64,000 bases of DNA from assembly GCF_004522105.1 (NCBI RefSeq), contig NZ_SPUJ01000003.1:434001-498000 (forward strand). Direction: 5' to 3'. The notes beneath the pieces were generated by a model. The model worked only from the letters and a program-made list of their open reading frames with translations, ran no database searches and was not told where the DNA came from. Positions 49,380 through 58,775 of this stretch are shown piece by piece. The stretch is from Nocardioides sp. 1609 (lineage in GTDB: Bacteria; Actinomycetota; Actinomycetes; Propionibacteriales; Nocardioidaceae). The position numbers were made by a program, and so were the translations under genes. Every line of letters starts with the position of its first letter. The stretch's first letter is position 1.

Positions 49380-51791
49380 TCAGAGGGGGGCGCGCAGGCT
49401 GACGTGGGCGCGGTGCCGGACGCCGGCGACGTCGACCTCGAAGCCGCCGCGCGCCAGGTCGGCGGCGCTGACGGGCGCCGCGACCGGTCCGCCGAGGCGC
49501 AGCGAGGCCAGGCCGACCGCTGCGCCGACGGTGGCGCCCCAGGCGGCGCTGGTGACCTGTCCGCACGGGACGCCGTCGCGCAGCAGCAGCTCGCCACCCC
49601 ACACCATCGGGTCGGGGTCGTCGAGGACGACGGAGACGACCCGGCGGTCGGGGGCCGCCGCCTCGAGCGCGGCGCGGCCGACGAACTCCTTGTCGCCCTT
49701 GAGGGCGGTCGCGAAGACCAGGCCGGCCTCGCGCGGGGTCACGGTCGGGCCGAGCTCACGACCGAAGGCGCGGTAGCCCTTCTCCAGGCGCAGCGCCTCG
49801 ATCGCCAGGTAGCCGGCGTCGGTGGCACCGCCCGCGCGCAGGGCGGCGAGGACGACGGGCGCGGCGGCCGCCGGCACCAGCAGCTCCCAGCCGACCTCGC
49901 CGACGTACGTCATCCGGGTGGCGCGCAGCGCGACGCCGGCCCAGGTCACCTCGCGGCTGGTGGCGTGGGCGAAGTCGTGCTCGTCGAGGCCCAGCAGCGC
50001 GGGCGAGCGCGGGCCCATCACACCGAGGACGGCGTGGTCCTCGGTGACGTCGCGGGCCGCGACGCCGTGCCGGGCCAGCCAGTCGAGGTCGCGGACCGTC
50101 GTGGCCGAGCTCGAGACCAGCAGGAACGCGTCGTCGGCGGTGCGGGTGACGGTGAGGTCGGCCTCGTAGCCGCCCCGCTCGTTGAGGAACGGCGTGTAGA
50201 CGCACGCGCCGACCGCGACGTCGACGTCGGCGGCGCAGACGCGCTGCAGCCCGGCGAGCGCACCGGGCCCCGCCACGACGTACTTCGAGAACGACGTCTG
50301 GTCGAAGACCGCGACGTCGGTGCGGCAGGCCAGCTGCTCGGCGACGCAGGCCTCGAGCCAGGCCGGCCGGCCCCACGTGTGGTCGAGGTCGGCCGGCCCG
50401 AACACGAGGGGTCGCTCCCAGCCCATCCGGGTGCCGAAGACCGCGCCGGCGGCGACGTTCTGCTCGTGCAGGGACGACGTGCGCTGCGGCCGGCCCGACG
50501 TCATCTCCCGCAGCGGCCACGGGACGGCGTAGTGCAGGCCGAGCACCTCCGCGACGCGGGAGCGCAGCCAGTCCTCGTCGCCGTGGAACGGCGCGAAGCG
50601 GCGGATGTCGACGGCGACCAGGTCGTCCTGCGGCTCCCCCGCCACGATCCACTCGGCGAGCGCGCGCCCGGCCCCGCCGGCCGAGGCGATGCCGACGGAG
50701 TTGAAGCCGGCGCCCACGAAGTAGCCGGCGAGCCCGGGTGCCTCCCCCATGACGAACTGGTTGTCGGGCGTGAACGACTCCGGCCCGTTGTAGAACTTGC
50801 GGATCCCGGTCTCGGCCAGCGCGGGGATCCGGTGCACGGCCTGGTCCATCAGCACCGAGAAGTGCTCCCAGTCCTCCTCGAGGAGCTGGAACTCGAACGG
50901 GTGCGGCAGGTCCGACGGCGAGCGCCACGGCTTGGCGTCGGGCTCGAACCCGCCGACGACGAGGCCGCCGGTCTCCTCCTTGAAGTAGGTCCACCCGTCG
51001 GGGTCGCGCATGATCGGCAGGTCGGGGTGGCAGCCCGCGACCGGCTCGGTGACGACGTAGAAGTGCTCGGCGGAGTGCAGCGGCACCGTGACGCCGAGCG
51101 GGTCGGCCAGCGCCTTGGCCCACTGACCGCCGCAGTTGACGACGACCTCGGCCTCGACGACGCCGTGCTCGGTCTCGACGCCGGTCACCCGCCGCCCGAC
51201 GCCACCGCCGCGGCCCTCGCCGCCCTCGCCGGCGACGGTGAAGCCCGTGACCCGCACGCCCTCGACCACCCGGGCACCGCGCCGGCGCGCGCCCCTGGCG
51301 AGCGACTGGGTGAGGTCGGTGGGGTTGACCTTGCCGTCGCCGGGCAGCCAGATCGCGCCGAGGACGTCGTCGACCTGCATCGCCGGCCACAGCTCCTGGG
51401 CCCGCGCGGGACTCACCAGCTCGCACGGCATGTCGTACGCCGTCGCGTTGGCGGCGGTCCGGCGCAGCTGGACCATCCGCTCCTCGGTGCGCGCGACGAT
51501 GACGCCGCCGACGTTGCGGTAGCCGGTGGCGAGGCCGGTCTCGGCCTCGAGGGCGTCGTAGAGCTCGGCCGAGTACTGCACCAGCCGGGTGCCGGACTCC
51601 GAGGCGCGCAACGGCCCGACCAGCCCGGCCGCGTGCCAGGTCGTGCCGCCGGAGAGGTGTCCCTGCTCGAGGAGCAGCACGTCGGTCCAGCCCAGGCGGG
51701 TCAGGTGGTAGGCGACCGAGCAGCCGATGACGCCGCCGCCGACGATCACCACCCGGGCGCGGGTCGGCAGCGGGTCGGCGAGGTCAGGCAC
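49380..51791 (-). CDS. DMGDH-like FAD oxidoreductase with GcvT (aminomethyltransferase) domain
   Basis: 803 residues. The N-terminal DAO domain has VVIVGGGVIGCSVAYHL and SGGTTWHAAGLVG, where the histidine matches the covalent FAD site of dimethylglycine and sarcosine dehydrogenases (near residue 53). The C-terminal ~350 residues are a GcvT domain (RTSSLHEQNVAAGAVFGTR, TYVGEVGWELLVP, KGYRAFGRELGPTVTP, KGDKEFVGRAALEA) that would pass one-carbon units to folate. It fits an oxidase of an N-methylated or methylene-bearing amine. GTG at 51791 overlaps the phosphotransferase stop; GGAGG precedes it. Confidence 0.9.
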   Translation of the reverse strand: MPDLADPLPTRARVVIVGGGVIGCSVAYHLTRLGWTDVLLLEQGHLSGGTTWHAAGLVGPLRASESGTRLVQYSAELYDALEAETGLATGYRNVGGVIVARTEERMVQLRRTAANATAYDMPCELVSPARAQELWPAMQVDDVLGAIWLPGDGKVNPTDLTQSLARGARRRGARVVEGVRVTGFTVAGEGGEGRGGGVGRRVTGVETEHGVVEAEVVVNCGGQWAKALADPLGVTVPLHSAEHFYVVTEPVAGCHPDLPIMRDPDGWTYFKEETGGLVVGGFEPDAKPWRSPSDLPHPFEFQLLEEDWEHFSVLMDQAVHRIPALAETGIRKFYNGPESFTPDNQFVMGEAPGLAGYFVGAGFNSVGIASAGGAGRALAEWIVAGEPQDDLVAVDIRRFAPFHGDEDWLRSRVAEVLGLHYAVPWPLREMTSGRPQRTSSLHEQNVAAGAVFGTRMGWERPLVFGPADLDHTWGRPAWLEACVAEQLACRTDVAVFDQTSFSKYVVAGPGALAGLQRVCAADVDVAVGACVYTPFLNERGGYEADLTVTRTADDAFLLVSSSATTVRDLDWLARHGVAARDVTEDHAVLGVMGPRSPALLGLDEHDFAHATSREVTWAGVALRATRMTYVGEVGWELLVPAAAAPVVLAALRAGGATDAGYLAIEALRLEKGYRAFGRELGPTVTPREAGLVFATALKGDKEFVGRAALEAAAPDRRVVSVVLDDPDPMVWGGELLLRDGVPCGQVTSAAWGATVGAAVGLASLRLGGPVAAPVSAADLARGGFEVDVAGVRHRAHVSLRAPL

Positions 51792-52716
51792 CGGTGGCCT
51801 CCTGGAGGAGTCGGGCGAGGGCGGGGCTGCGGAACGTCGCCTCGGCCTTGTCGAGGCGTTCGCGGCCCCAGGCGTCGAAGTCGTGGTCGAGCGGGCTGGT
51901 CGCGGCCTGGATGAAGCCCCACAGCGACCAGCCGTACTCGCTGCAGAGCATCTGGAGCCGGACCCGTGCCAGGTCCGCGCGGGTCGGCCCACCCACCGGC
52001 CGCAGGTAGGCCTCGACCCACGCGTCGGTCTGGTCGTCGGTGAAGCCGCACTCGGTCGCGGTGTTGCCCAGCTCGAAGGACGCGTCGTTGTCGCCGGAGT
52101 ACTCGTAGTCGATCAGCCAGACCCGGTCGCCGTCGTCGATGAAGTTGGCGGCGAGCAGGTCGTTGTTGCAGGGCACGAGCGGGCCGGCGCCGACGGCGAG
52201 GGCACGGCGGACGTCGTCCCAGGCGGCGGCGTGGTCGTCGTACGTCGGCGGGAGGGCGAAGCCGCGCTCGCGCACGGTCGCCCGGTAGGTCGCCTGGCGC
52301 GCGAACATGTCGAACCGGCCGACGAACGGCGCCCCCGCGTGCAGCCGCCGGACGGCGTCCGCGGCGCGGGCCAGCACCGCCGGGTCGCCGAGGTCGGGGT
52401 CCGCGAGGGTGCGACCGCCGAGGTAGCCGATCACCAGCATGCCGAGGTCGGGTCGGTACTCGACCACCTCGGCACCGACGCCGGCCGCACCCGCCGCGGT
52501 GGTGTTGGCGTGCTCGGCGTCGCGGTCGATGCCCAGCAGCCCGGCGTCGCTCTGGGTGCAGCGGACGACGAGGTCGAGCGGCTCGCCGGCGTCGGGTCCG
52601 TCGGTCGTGGTGACCCGCACGTTGTGGTTGGTCAGGCCGCCGGGCAGGTCGGCGACGCGCCAGGACCGCCCCGCCAGGCAGGCGAGGCGGCCCAGGTGCG
52701 AGGCGTCCGTGTTCAC
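51784..52716 (-). CDS. Choline-kinase / aminoglycoside phosphotransferase-like protein
   Basis: 310 residues, protein-kinase-like fold. The catalytic loop reads LVPCNNDLLAANFID; the usual HxD histidine is Asn while Asp and the metal Asn are kept. The DFG equivalent is LIDYEYSGDND. It lies between the permease and the FAD oxidase genes with zero spacing to the first and 8-nt overlap with the second, so it belongs to this pathway. Choline/ethanolamine-like amino alcohols are the natural guess for substrate. Confidence 0.88.
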   Translation of the reverse strand: MNTDASHLGRLACLAGRSWRVADLPGGLTNHNVRVTTTDGPDAGEPLDLVVRCTQSDAGLLGIDRDAEHANTTAAGAAGVGAEVVEYRPDLGMLVIGYLGGRTLADPDLGDPAVLARAADAVRRLHAGAPFVGRFDMFARQATYRATVRERGFALPPTYDDHAAAWDDVRRALAVGAGPLVPCNNDLLAANFIDDGDRVWLIDYEYSGDNDASFELGNTATECGFTDDQTDAWVEAYLRPVGGPTRADLARVRLQMLCSEYGWSLWGFIQAATSPLDHDFDAWGRERLDKAEATFRSPALARLLQEATGA

Positions 52717-54273
52717 TCAGTTGTCGAAGGCGTCCACGACGGCCTGGTCGATCGTCTTGACCGGGCCGGTGAACCAGCGGCGTGCCGACACCAGCCACCA
52801 GACCGTCAGCAGGAGAAGCACCCCGATCAGCATCAACGGGGCGTAGTTGACGCTCGCCCAGGTGAACTCGTCACGCCACGGCGCGCCGAACGGCGACGTC
52901 GGGAGCATGAGCATGATGCCGACCACGACGATCTCGATCACAGCGACCAGGTTCATCCACTTGTACTTCTTGCCGTTGTTCCAGCTGCCGACCTCGAAGC
53001 TGTCGCCGGCGCGCCAGCGCAGGAAGATCGGGATCGCGAAGGAGAAGTAGAGGCCGATCACCGACACCGAGGTGACGGCGTAGAAGGCGGTCGGGATGCC
53101 GTTGACCGACTTCAGCGCCGGCAGGGTGATCAGGCCGCCGACCACGGCGGCGCAGATGACGGCGTTGGCCGGGGTCCGGCTCGCGTTGACCTTCGACCAC
53201 AGTCGCGAGCCCGGGACGGCGCGGTCGCGGCTGAACGCGAACATCATCCGCGAGGTGGACGTCAGGCAGGCCGTCGCGCAGAACAGCTGGGCGCAGGCGG
53301 AGACGAAGAGGAGGGTGCCGGCCCAGTTGGCCCCGAGGGAGGCGTCGAAGATGTAGGCCACGCCGCCGGCCGGGATGCCCGCGTAGTCGGGCTGGCCGTC
53401 GACCTGCGGGATCGCGAAGGTGACCGCGAGGAGCAGGACGTAGCCGCCGATCGCGGAGTAGAAGATCGAGCGCCAGATGGCCTTCGCCGCGGTCTTCGCC
53501 GCGCCCTGGGTCTCCTCCGAGAGGTGGACCGAGGCGTCGAACCCGGTGATCGTGTACTGGGTCAGGATGAAGCCGAACGGGATGATCACGAACCAGAAGA
53601 CCGAGGTGCTGGTCGACCCGTCGGACCAGCCCGAGCCGTTGAACTTGTCGGTGAAGACCTGGGAGACGCTGAGGTGCTGCTCCGGGACGATGAGCAGGAC
53701 ACCGATGAGGAACGCCGCGCCGGCGACGTGCCACCACACCGAGACGTTGTTGATCAGCGCCAGCAGGTGGCTGGAGAAGATGTTGATCACCGTGATCAGG
53801 GCCAGGATCACCACGAAGAACAGGAACACCCGGTTGAGCGAGAATGCGTCGAAGAGACCCCACTCGAGGAACGTCAGCTCGAAGAACGTGGCGCAACCGT
53901 AGGCGACCGACGCGGTCACCGCGATCAGGCCGATCAGGTTCAGCCAGCCGGTGAAGAAGCCGGCTCCTGGGCCGCCCATCTTGGAGGCCCAGTAGTAGAT
54001 CCCGCCCGAGGTGGGCATGGCCGAGACGAGTTCCGACATCGTGAACCCGATGATCAGGATCATGACCGAGATGATCGGCCAGGACCACGAGATCGAGACC
54101 GGTCCACCGTTCGCGATGCCGGCGCCGTACGTCGTCAGGCAGCCGGCCAGGATCGAGATGATCGAGAAGGAGATGGCGAAGTTGGAGAACCCGGACCAGG
54201 TCCGGCTCAGCTCCTGCTTGTACCCGAGTCTCGCGAGGTGCGCTTCGTCGTCGTTGTGAATCGTGTCGGTCAT
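52717..54273 (-). CDS. APC-family amine/amino-acid permease
   Basis: 518 residues with 12 predicted transmembrane segments. Family features: FSNFAISFSIISILAGCLTT near the start, SAMPTSGGIYYWASKMGGPG and FDASVHLSEETQGAAKTAAK. The last is the GABA/choline-type APC subgroup. ATG at 54273 has GGAAGG 6 nt upstream and a promoter TTTACA-18-TAGGTT on the minus strand (54313-54342). It starts the left-hand arm of the catabolic cluster and is its uptake system. Confidence 0.93.
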   Translation of the reverse strand: MTDTIHNDDEAHLARLGYKQELSRTWSGFSNFAISFSIISILAGCLTTYGAGIANGGPVSISWSWPIISVMILIIGFTMSELVSAMPTSGGIYYWASKMGGPGAGFFTGWLNLIGLIAVTASVAYGCATFFELTFLEWGLFDAFSLNRVFLFFVVILALITVINIFSSHLLALINNVSVWWHVAGAAFLIGVLLIVPEQHLSVSQVFTDKFNGSGWSDGSTSTSVFWFVIIPFGFILTQYTITGFDASVHLSEETQGAAKTAAKAIWRSIFYSAIGGYVLLLAVTFAIPQVDGQPDYAGIPAGGVAYIFDASLGANWAGTLLFVSACAQLFCATACLTSTSRMMFAFSRDRAVPGSRLWSKVNASRTPANAVICAAVVGGLITLPALKSVNGIPTAFYAVTSVSVIGLYFSFAIPIFLRWRAGDSFEVGSWNNGKKYKWMNLVAVIEIVVVGIMLMLPTSPFGAPWRDEFTWASVNYAPLMLIGVLLLLTVWWLVSARRWFTGPVKTIDQAVVDAFDN

Positions 54274-54312
54274 GGAGAACCTTCCAGGGACGATCGTGCG
54301 TTCGTGAACCGG

Positions 54313-54394
54313 AACCTAGACCCGGGTCTCGGAGGCTGTAAACACTCCGGCGTAAAATTGGTATGAACTCAGACCATTGCGCTCTGGTACCCAG
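54313..54394. promoter_or_regulatory. Shared control region of the amine-catabolism arms
   Basis: For the permease arm, -35 TTTACA (54337-54342) and -10 TAGGTT (54313-54318), spacer 18 bp, on the minus strand. Towards the regulator, two GntR-type half-site pairs: TGGT (54359-54362) with ACCA (54373-54376), and CTGGTACCCAG (54384-54394). The FadR-type protein encoded at 54412 is the likely binder. Confidence 0.65.
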
Positions 54395-54411
54395 GTGCTT
54401 GAATACCGCTC

Positions 54412-55161
54412 ATGGACGCCGCCGCAGGAATCGGACCCCTCGGGCGAGGACTGCCCGACGCGGTCCTGCGGCCGGTGCGGGGCCACCACGCCTTCGAGGC
54501 GTGCGTCGAGCAGCTCGCCACCGCGATCCGGCTCGGGGTCTACCCCCTCGGCTCGACGCTGCCGCCGGAGCGCGAGCTCGCCGAGCGGCTCGGGGTCTCG
54601 CGGGCGACGCTCCGCGAGGCGATGGCCGCGCTGCGCCAGGCGGGCCTGGTCGAGACCACCCGTGGCCGCGGCGGCGGCACCGTCGTCACCCTCCGGCCGC
54701 GGACGCCGTCCGCGCGCAAGGCGCTGCGCACCAGTCCCGCGACCCGCGCCGACTGGCTCGACTCGCTCGCCTACCGCCGCGTCGTCGAGCCCGGGGCGGC
54801 CGCGCTGGCCGCCGAGCAGGACCTGACGACGGCGCAGGTCGCGCAGCTCGAGGCGGCGCACGACGCGGTGGCGTCGTCCGGGCGGCCGGCGCCGCACCGG
54901 CAGGCCGACTCGCGCTTCCACCTGACCGTGGCGGCGCTGTCCGGCTCGCCGCGGCTGATCGAGGCCGTCACCTCGGTCCAGTCGACCCTGCACGAGATGC
55001 TGCTGGCGATCCCGGTCCTCGACGCCAACATCGCCCACTCGGACCGACAGCACGCCACCGTCGTCCGCGCGATCCTCGCCGGCCGACCCGACCAGGCCCG
55101 CCGGGCCATGGAGCACCACTGCGACGACACGGCCGCGCTGCTGCGCGGCCTGGTCGGATAG
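54412..55161 (+). CDS. GntR/FadR-family transcriptional regulator
   Basis: 249 residues. A winged-helix DNA-binding domain (LPPERELAERLGVSRATLRE, AALRQAGLVETTRGRGGGT) and a C-terminal FCD-type all-helical effector domain (RRVVEPGAAALAAEQDLT, DSRFHLTVAALSGSPRLIEA, SDRQHATVVRAILAG). It likely controls both arms of the cluster and binds a pathway intermediate; this is inferred from position. Its stop is 8 nt before the glutamine synthetase-like gene, which has AGGAG. Confidence 0.93.
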   Translation: MDAAAGIGPLGRGLPDAVLRPVRGHHAFEACVEQLATAIRLGVYPLGSTLPPERELAERLGVSRATLREAMAALRQAGLVETTRGRGGGTVVTLRPRTPSARKALRTSPATRADWLDSLAYRRVVEPGAAALAAEQDLTTAQVAQLEAAHDAVASSGRPAPHRQADSRFHLTVAALSGSPRLIEAVTSVQSTLHEMLLAIPVLDANIAHSDRQHATVVRAILAGRPDQARRAMEHHCDDTAALLRGLVG

Positions 55162-55169
55162 GAGCACGG

Positions 55170-56537
55170 ATGAGCCTGCGCAACGAACGGCACCTCTCGA
55201 TGGGCGACCTCGTCGGCCGCATCGAGGCCGGCGAGATCGACACCGTGGTCGTCGCCTTCACCGACATGCAGGGCCGGCTGCAGGGCAAGCGCCTGCACGG
55301 GCGCTACTTCGTCGAGCACGTCGTCGGGCACGGCACCGAGGGCTGCAACTACCTGCTCGCCGTCGACGTCGACATGAACACCGTCGACGGCTACGCGATC
55401 TCCTCGTGGGAGCGCGGGTACGGCGACATGGAGTTCGTGCTCGACGAGCGCACCATCCGGGTGCTCACCCACCTGCCCGCGACGGCGATGGTGCAGTGCG
55501 ACCTGGTCTGGCCCGACCACTCCCCCGTCGTGCAGTCGCCGCGCTCGATCCTCGCCGCCCAGCTCGACCGCTGCGCCGAGCGCGACTGGACCGCGCTGGC
55601 CGGCACCGAGCTCGAGTTCATCGCCTTCGACGACACCTACGAGGCAGCGGCCCGGGCGAGCTGGCACGACCTGACGCCGGTCAACCAGTACAACGTCGAC
55701 TACTCGATCCTCGGCACCAGCCGCGTCGAGCCGCTGCTCCGCGCGATCCGCAACCACATGTACGACGCCGGCCTCGACGTCGAGGGCGCCAAGGGCGAGT
55801 GCAACTTCGGCCAGCACGAGATCGGCTTCCTGTACGCCGACGCCCTCACGACCGCCGACAACCACGTCGTCTACAAGAACGCCGCCAAGGAGATCGCCGC
55901 CCAGCAGGGCCGGTCGCTGACCTTCATGGCCAAGTACGACCAGCGCGAGGGCAGCTCGTGCCACATCCACCTGTCGCTGCGGGGCACCGACGGCTCGCTG
56001 GTGTTCTGGGACGACGAGAGCGGCGCCCGCACGCCGCTGTACGACCACTTCGTCGCCGGCGTCCTGGCCACCGTGCGGGACTTCACGCTGCTCTACGCAC
56101 CCAACATCAACTCCTACAAGCGGTTCGCCGACGGCTCGTTCGCGCCGACGGCGATCGCCTGGGGCCTCGACAACCGCACCTGCGCCGTCCGGCTGGTCGG
56201 GCGCGGGGCGGGCGCACGGATGGAGAACCGGGTGCCCGGCGCCGACGTCAACCCCTACCTCGCGACCGCGGCGATGCTGGCCGGCGGCCTGCACGGCATC
56301 GAGCACGAGCTGGCCCTCGGCGACGAGCTCGTCGGCAACGCCTACACCTCCGACGCGCCGCGGGTGCCGGGCACGATGACCGAGGCCCGCGAGGCGTTCG
56401 CGACGTCGGACGTCGCCCGGGCGGCGTTCGGCGACGCCGTCGTCGACCACTACGTGAACATGGCCGACGTCGAGCTGGCGGCGTACCAGTCGACGGTGAC
56501 CGACTGGGAGCGGCGCCGCGGATTCGAGAGGCTCTGA
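55170..56537 (+). CDS. Glutamine-synthetase-like gamma-glutamyl-amine ligase
   Basis: 455 residues of the GS catalytic family, GlnA3/GlnA4-type. Metal and ATP site marks: GTELEFIAFDD, EGAKGECNFGQHEIG, FMAKYDQREGSSCHIHLSL, and NSYKRFADGSFAPTAIAWG. It is shorter than GlnA and lacks the adenylylation-site region. In mycobacteria glnA4 (Rv2860c) is followed by an amidohydrolase, aldehyde dehydrogenase and SDR, the same set as here, and Streptomyces GlnA3/GlnA4 attach glutamate to polyamines or ethanolamine. Which amine is used here is not decided. Confidence 0.9.
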   Translation: MSLRNERHLSMGDLVGRIEAGEIDTVVVAFTDMQGRLQGKRLHGRYFVEHVVGHGTEGCNYLLAVDVDMNTVDGYAISSWERGYGDMEFVLDERTIRVLTHLPATAMVQCDLVWPDHSPVVQSPRSILAAQLDRCAERDWTALAGTELEFIAFDDTYEAAARASWHDLTPVNQYNVDYSILGTSRVEPLLRAIRNHMYDAGLDVEGAKGECNFGQHEIGFLYADALTTADNHVVYKNAAKEIAAQQGRSLTFMAKYDQREGSSCHIHLSLRGTDGSLVFWDDESGARTPLYDHFVAGVLATVRDFTLLYAPNINSYKRFADGSFAPTAIAWGLDNRTCAVRLVGRGAGARMENRVPGADVNPYLATAAMLAGGLHGIEHELALGDELVGNAYTSDAPRVPGTMTEAREAFATSDVARAAFGDAVVDHYVNMADVELAAYQSTVTDWERRRGFERL

Positions 56538-57895
56538 TGCCGTCCACCTTCACCCTGGTCGACCCGTCGACCGGCGCGCCGTTCGACGAGGTCGAGCTGG
56601 CCGACGAGGCCCGCACCGATGCCGCCGTCGAGCGGGCGCACGAGGCCTTCGCGCCGTGGCGCGACCTGGCTCCGGGCGAGCGGGCGAGCCTGCTGCGACG
56701 CTTCGCCGCCGTGGTCGACGAGCACGTCGAGGAGCTCGCCGCGATCGAGGTCCGCAACGCCGGGCACACCTGGGGCAACGCACGGTGGGAGGCCGGCAAC
56801 GTCCGTGACTGCCTGAACTACTACGCAGGCGCGCCGGAGCGGCTGCACGGCCGGCAGATCCCGGTGGCCGGCGGCACCGACCTCACCTTCCGCGAGCCCT
56901 ACGGCGTGGTCGGCATCATCGTGCCCTGGAACTTCCCGATGCCGATCGCCGCGTGGGGCTTCGCGCCGGCCCTGGCCGCCGGCAACACCGTCGTCCTCAA
57001 GCCGGCCGAGGTGACCCCGCTGACCGCGCTGCGGCTCGCCGAGCTCGCCCTCGAGGCCGGGCTCCCGGAGGGCGTCCTGACCGTGGTCCCGGGCGCCGGC
57101 ACCGTCGTGGGCCAGCGCTTCGTGACCCACCCGCTGGTGCGCAAGGTCTGCTTCACCGGCTCCACCGCGGTCGGCAAGCAGGTGATGGCCGGCTGCGCCG
57201 AGCAGGTCAAGAACGTCACGCTCGAGCTCGGTGGCAAGAGCAGCAACATCATCTTCGCCGACGCCGACATCGCCGCCGCGGCCGCCGCGGCGCCCGGCGC
57301 GGTCTTCGACAACGCCGGCCAGGACTGCTGCGCCCGCTCGCGCCTGCTGGTCGAGCGCTCGGCGTACGACGAGTTCGTCGCCCTGCTGGAGCCCGCCGTC
57401 CGCTCGGTCAGGGTGCTCGACCCGTCCGACGAGGCCTCCGAGATGGGCCCGCTCATCACCGGACGCCAGCGCGACCGCGTCACCGGCTTCCTCGACGAGG
57501 TCGAGGTCGCCTTCGCCGGCACCACGCCGGGCGGGGACGGGTTCTGGGTCCCGCCCACCGTGGTCGCGGTCGAGGACCCGGCGGCGCGGATCTGGCGCGA
57601 GGAGGTCTTCGGGCCGGTCGTCGCGGTGATGCCCTTCGACGACGAGGAGCACGCCGTCGCGCTCGCCAACGACACCGAGTACGGCCTGTCCGGGTCCATC
57701 TACACCCGCGACCTCGGCCGCGGCCTGCGCGTCGCGCGCGCGGTCGAGGCGGGCAACCTCAGCGTCAACTCCCACTCCTCGGTGCGCTACTGGACGCCGT
57801 TCGGCGGCTACAAGCAGTCCGGCATCGGCCGCGAGCTCGGCCCCGACGCCGCGCATGCGTTCACCGAGGAGAAGAACGTCTTCATCGCCCACTGA
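56537..57895 (+). CDS. NAD(P)-dependent aldehyde dehydrogenase
   Basis: 452 residues, with VPWNFPMPIAAWGFAPALAA, catalytic Glu in LELGGKSSNI near 230, nucleophile in NAGQDCCARSR near 263, and GGYKQSGIGRELG at the end. It would oxidise the gamma-glutamyl-aminoaldehyde or a simple aldehyde to its acid. Start codon overlaps the glutamine synthetase-like stop by one base (TGATG). Confidence 0.95.
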   Translation: MPSTFTLVDPSTGAPFDEVELADEARTDAAVERAHEAFAPWRDLAPGERASLLRRFAAVVDEHVEELAAIEVRNAGHTWGNARWEAGNVRDCLNYYAGAPERLHGRQIPVAGGTDLTFREPYGVVGIIVPWNFPMPIAAWGFAPALAAGNTVVLKPAEVTPLTALRLAELALEAGLPEGVLTVVPGAGTVVGQRFVTHPLVRKVCFTGSTAVGKQVMAGCAEQVKNVTLELGGKSSNIIFADADIAAAAAAAPGAVFDNAGQDCCARSRLLVERSAYDEFVALLEPAVRSVRVLDPSDEASEMGPLITGRQRDRVTGFLDEVEVAFAGTTPGGDGFWVPPTVVAVEDPAARIWREEVFGPVVAVMPFDDEEHAVALANDTEYGLSGSIYTRDLGRGLRVARAVEAGNLSVNSHSSVRYWTPFGGYKQSGIGRELGPDAAHAFTEEKNVFIAH

Positions 57896-57921
57896 CCGAG
57901 CTCGGACCCACCACACCCGGA

Positions 57922-57958
57922 GATCGAGCAGCGAGCGCCAGCGGGCGTCGAGGAGATC
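57922..57958. repeat. Solitary copy related to the 1.5-2.4 kb repeat family
   Basis: A 37-bp element starting GATCGAGCAGCGAGCGCCAG and ending CGTCGAGGAGATC, with complementary ends. It is close to module B of the array at the left side of the window. It lies inside the 86-bp gap between the aldehyde dehydrogenase and SDR genes. Confidence 0.65.
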
Positions 57959-57981
57959 CCGGAACCAGAGAGGAACCACCC

Positions 57982-58761
57982 ATGGCAGGACGCATCCAGG
58001 ACCGGGTCGCGGTCGTCACCGGCGGCTGCTCGGGCATCGGCCTGGCGACGGTGCAGCGCTTCGTCGAGGAGGGGGCGAAGGTCGTCGTCGGCGACATCGA
58101 CGACCAGCGCGGCAACGAGCTCGTCGGCCAGCTCGGCGGCACCGACCTCGTGACGTACGTGCACGTCGACGTCACCGACAAGGAGCAGGTCGACGCGCTG
58201 TTCCGCACCGCGAAGGACACCTACGGCTCCGTCGACATCGCGTTCAACAACGCGGGGATCAGCCCGCCGGAGGACGACTCGATCCTCGACACCGACCTCG
58301 ACGCCTGGCGCAAGGTGCAGGAGGTCAACCTGACCAGCGTCTACCTGTGCTGCAAGGCCGCCCTCCCCTACATGCTCGAGCAGGGCAGGGGCTCGATCAT
58401 CAACACCGCCTCCTTCGTGGCCGTGATGGGGGCGGCGACGTCGCAGATCTCCTACTCGGCGTCCAAGGGCGGGGTGCTGTCGATGACGCGCGAGCTCGGC
58501 GTCCAGTTCGCGCGCCGGGGGGTCCGCGTCAACGCGCTGTGCCCGGGGCCGGTCAACACGCCGCTGCTGCAGGAGCTCTTCGCCGCGGACGCCGAGCGCG
58601 CCGCCCGTCGTCTCGTGCACGTGCCGATGGGGCGCTTCGGCGAGCCCTCGGAGATGGCGGCCGCCGTGCTGTTCCTGGCCTCGGACGACTCGTCGTTCAT
58701 GACGGCGAACACGTTCCTCGTCGACGGCGGCATCTCCGGTGCCTACGTCACGCCGCTCTGA
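57982..58761 (+). CDS. Short-chain dehydrogenase/reductase
   Basis: 259 residues, classical SDR. Cofactor motif VTGGCSGIGLATV, NNAGIS, catalytic Ser in SIINTASF and YSASK near 157, and the CPGPVNTPLL tail. A 3-oxoacyl-reductase-like member, equivalent in synteny to Rv2857c. Substrate unknown. Ribosome site GAGAGGAA precedes the ATG at 57982. Confidence 0.93.
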   Translation: MAGRIQDRVAVVTGGCSGIGLATVQRFVEEGAKVVVGDIDDQRGNELVGQLGGTDLVTYVHVDVTDKEQVDALFRTAKDTYGSVDIAFNNAGISPPEDDSILDTDLDAWRKVQEVNLTSVYLCCKAALPYMLEQGRGSIINTASFVAVMGAATSQISYSASKGGVLSMTRELGVQFARRGVRVNALCPGPVNTPLLQELFAADAERAARRLVHVPMGRFGEPSEMAAAVLFLASDDSSFMTANTFLVDGGISGAYVTPL

Positions 58762-58775
58762 CCCGGGCGGTTGAC

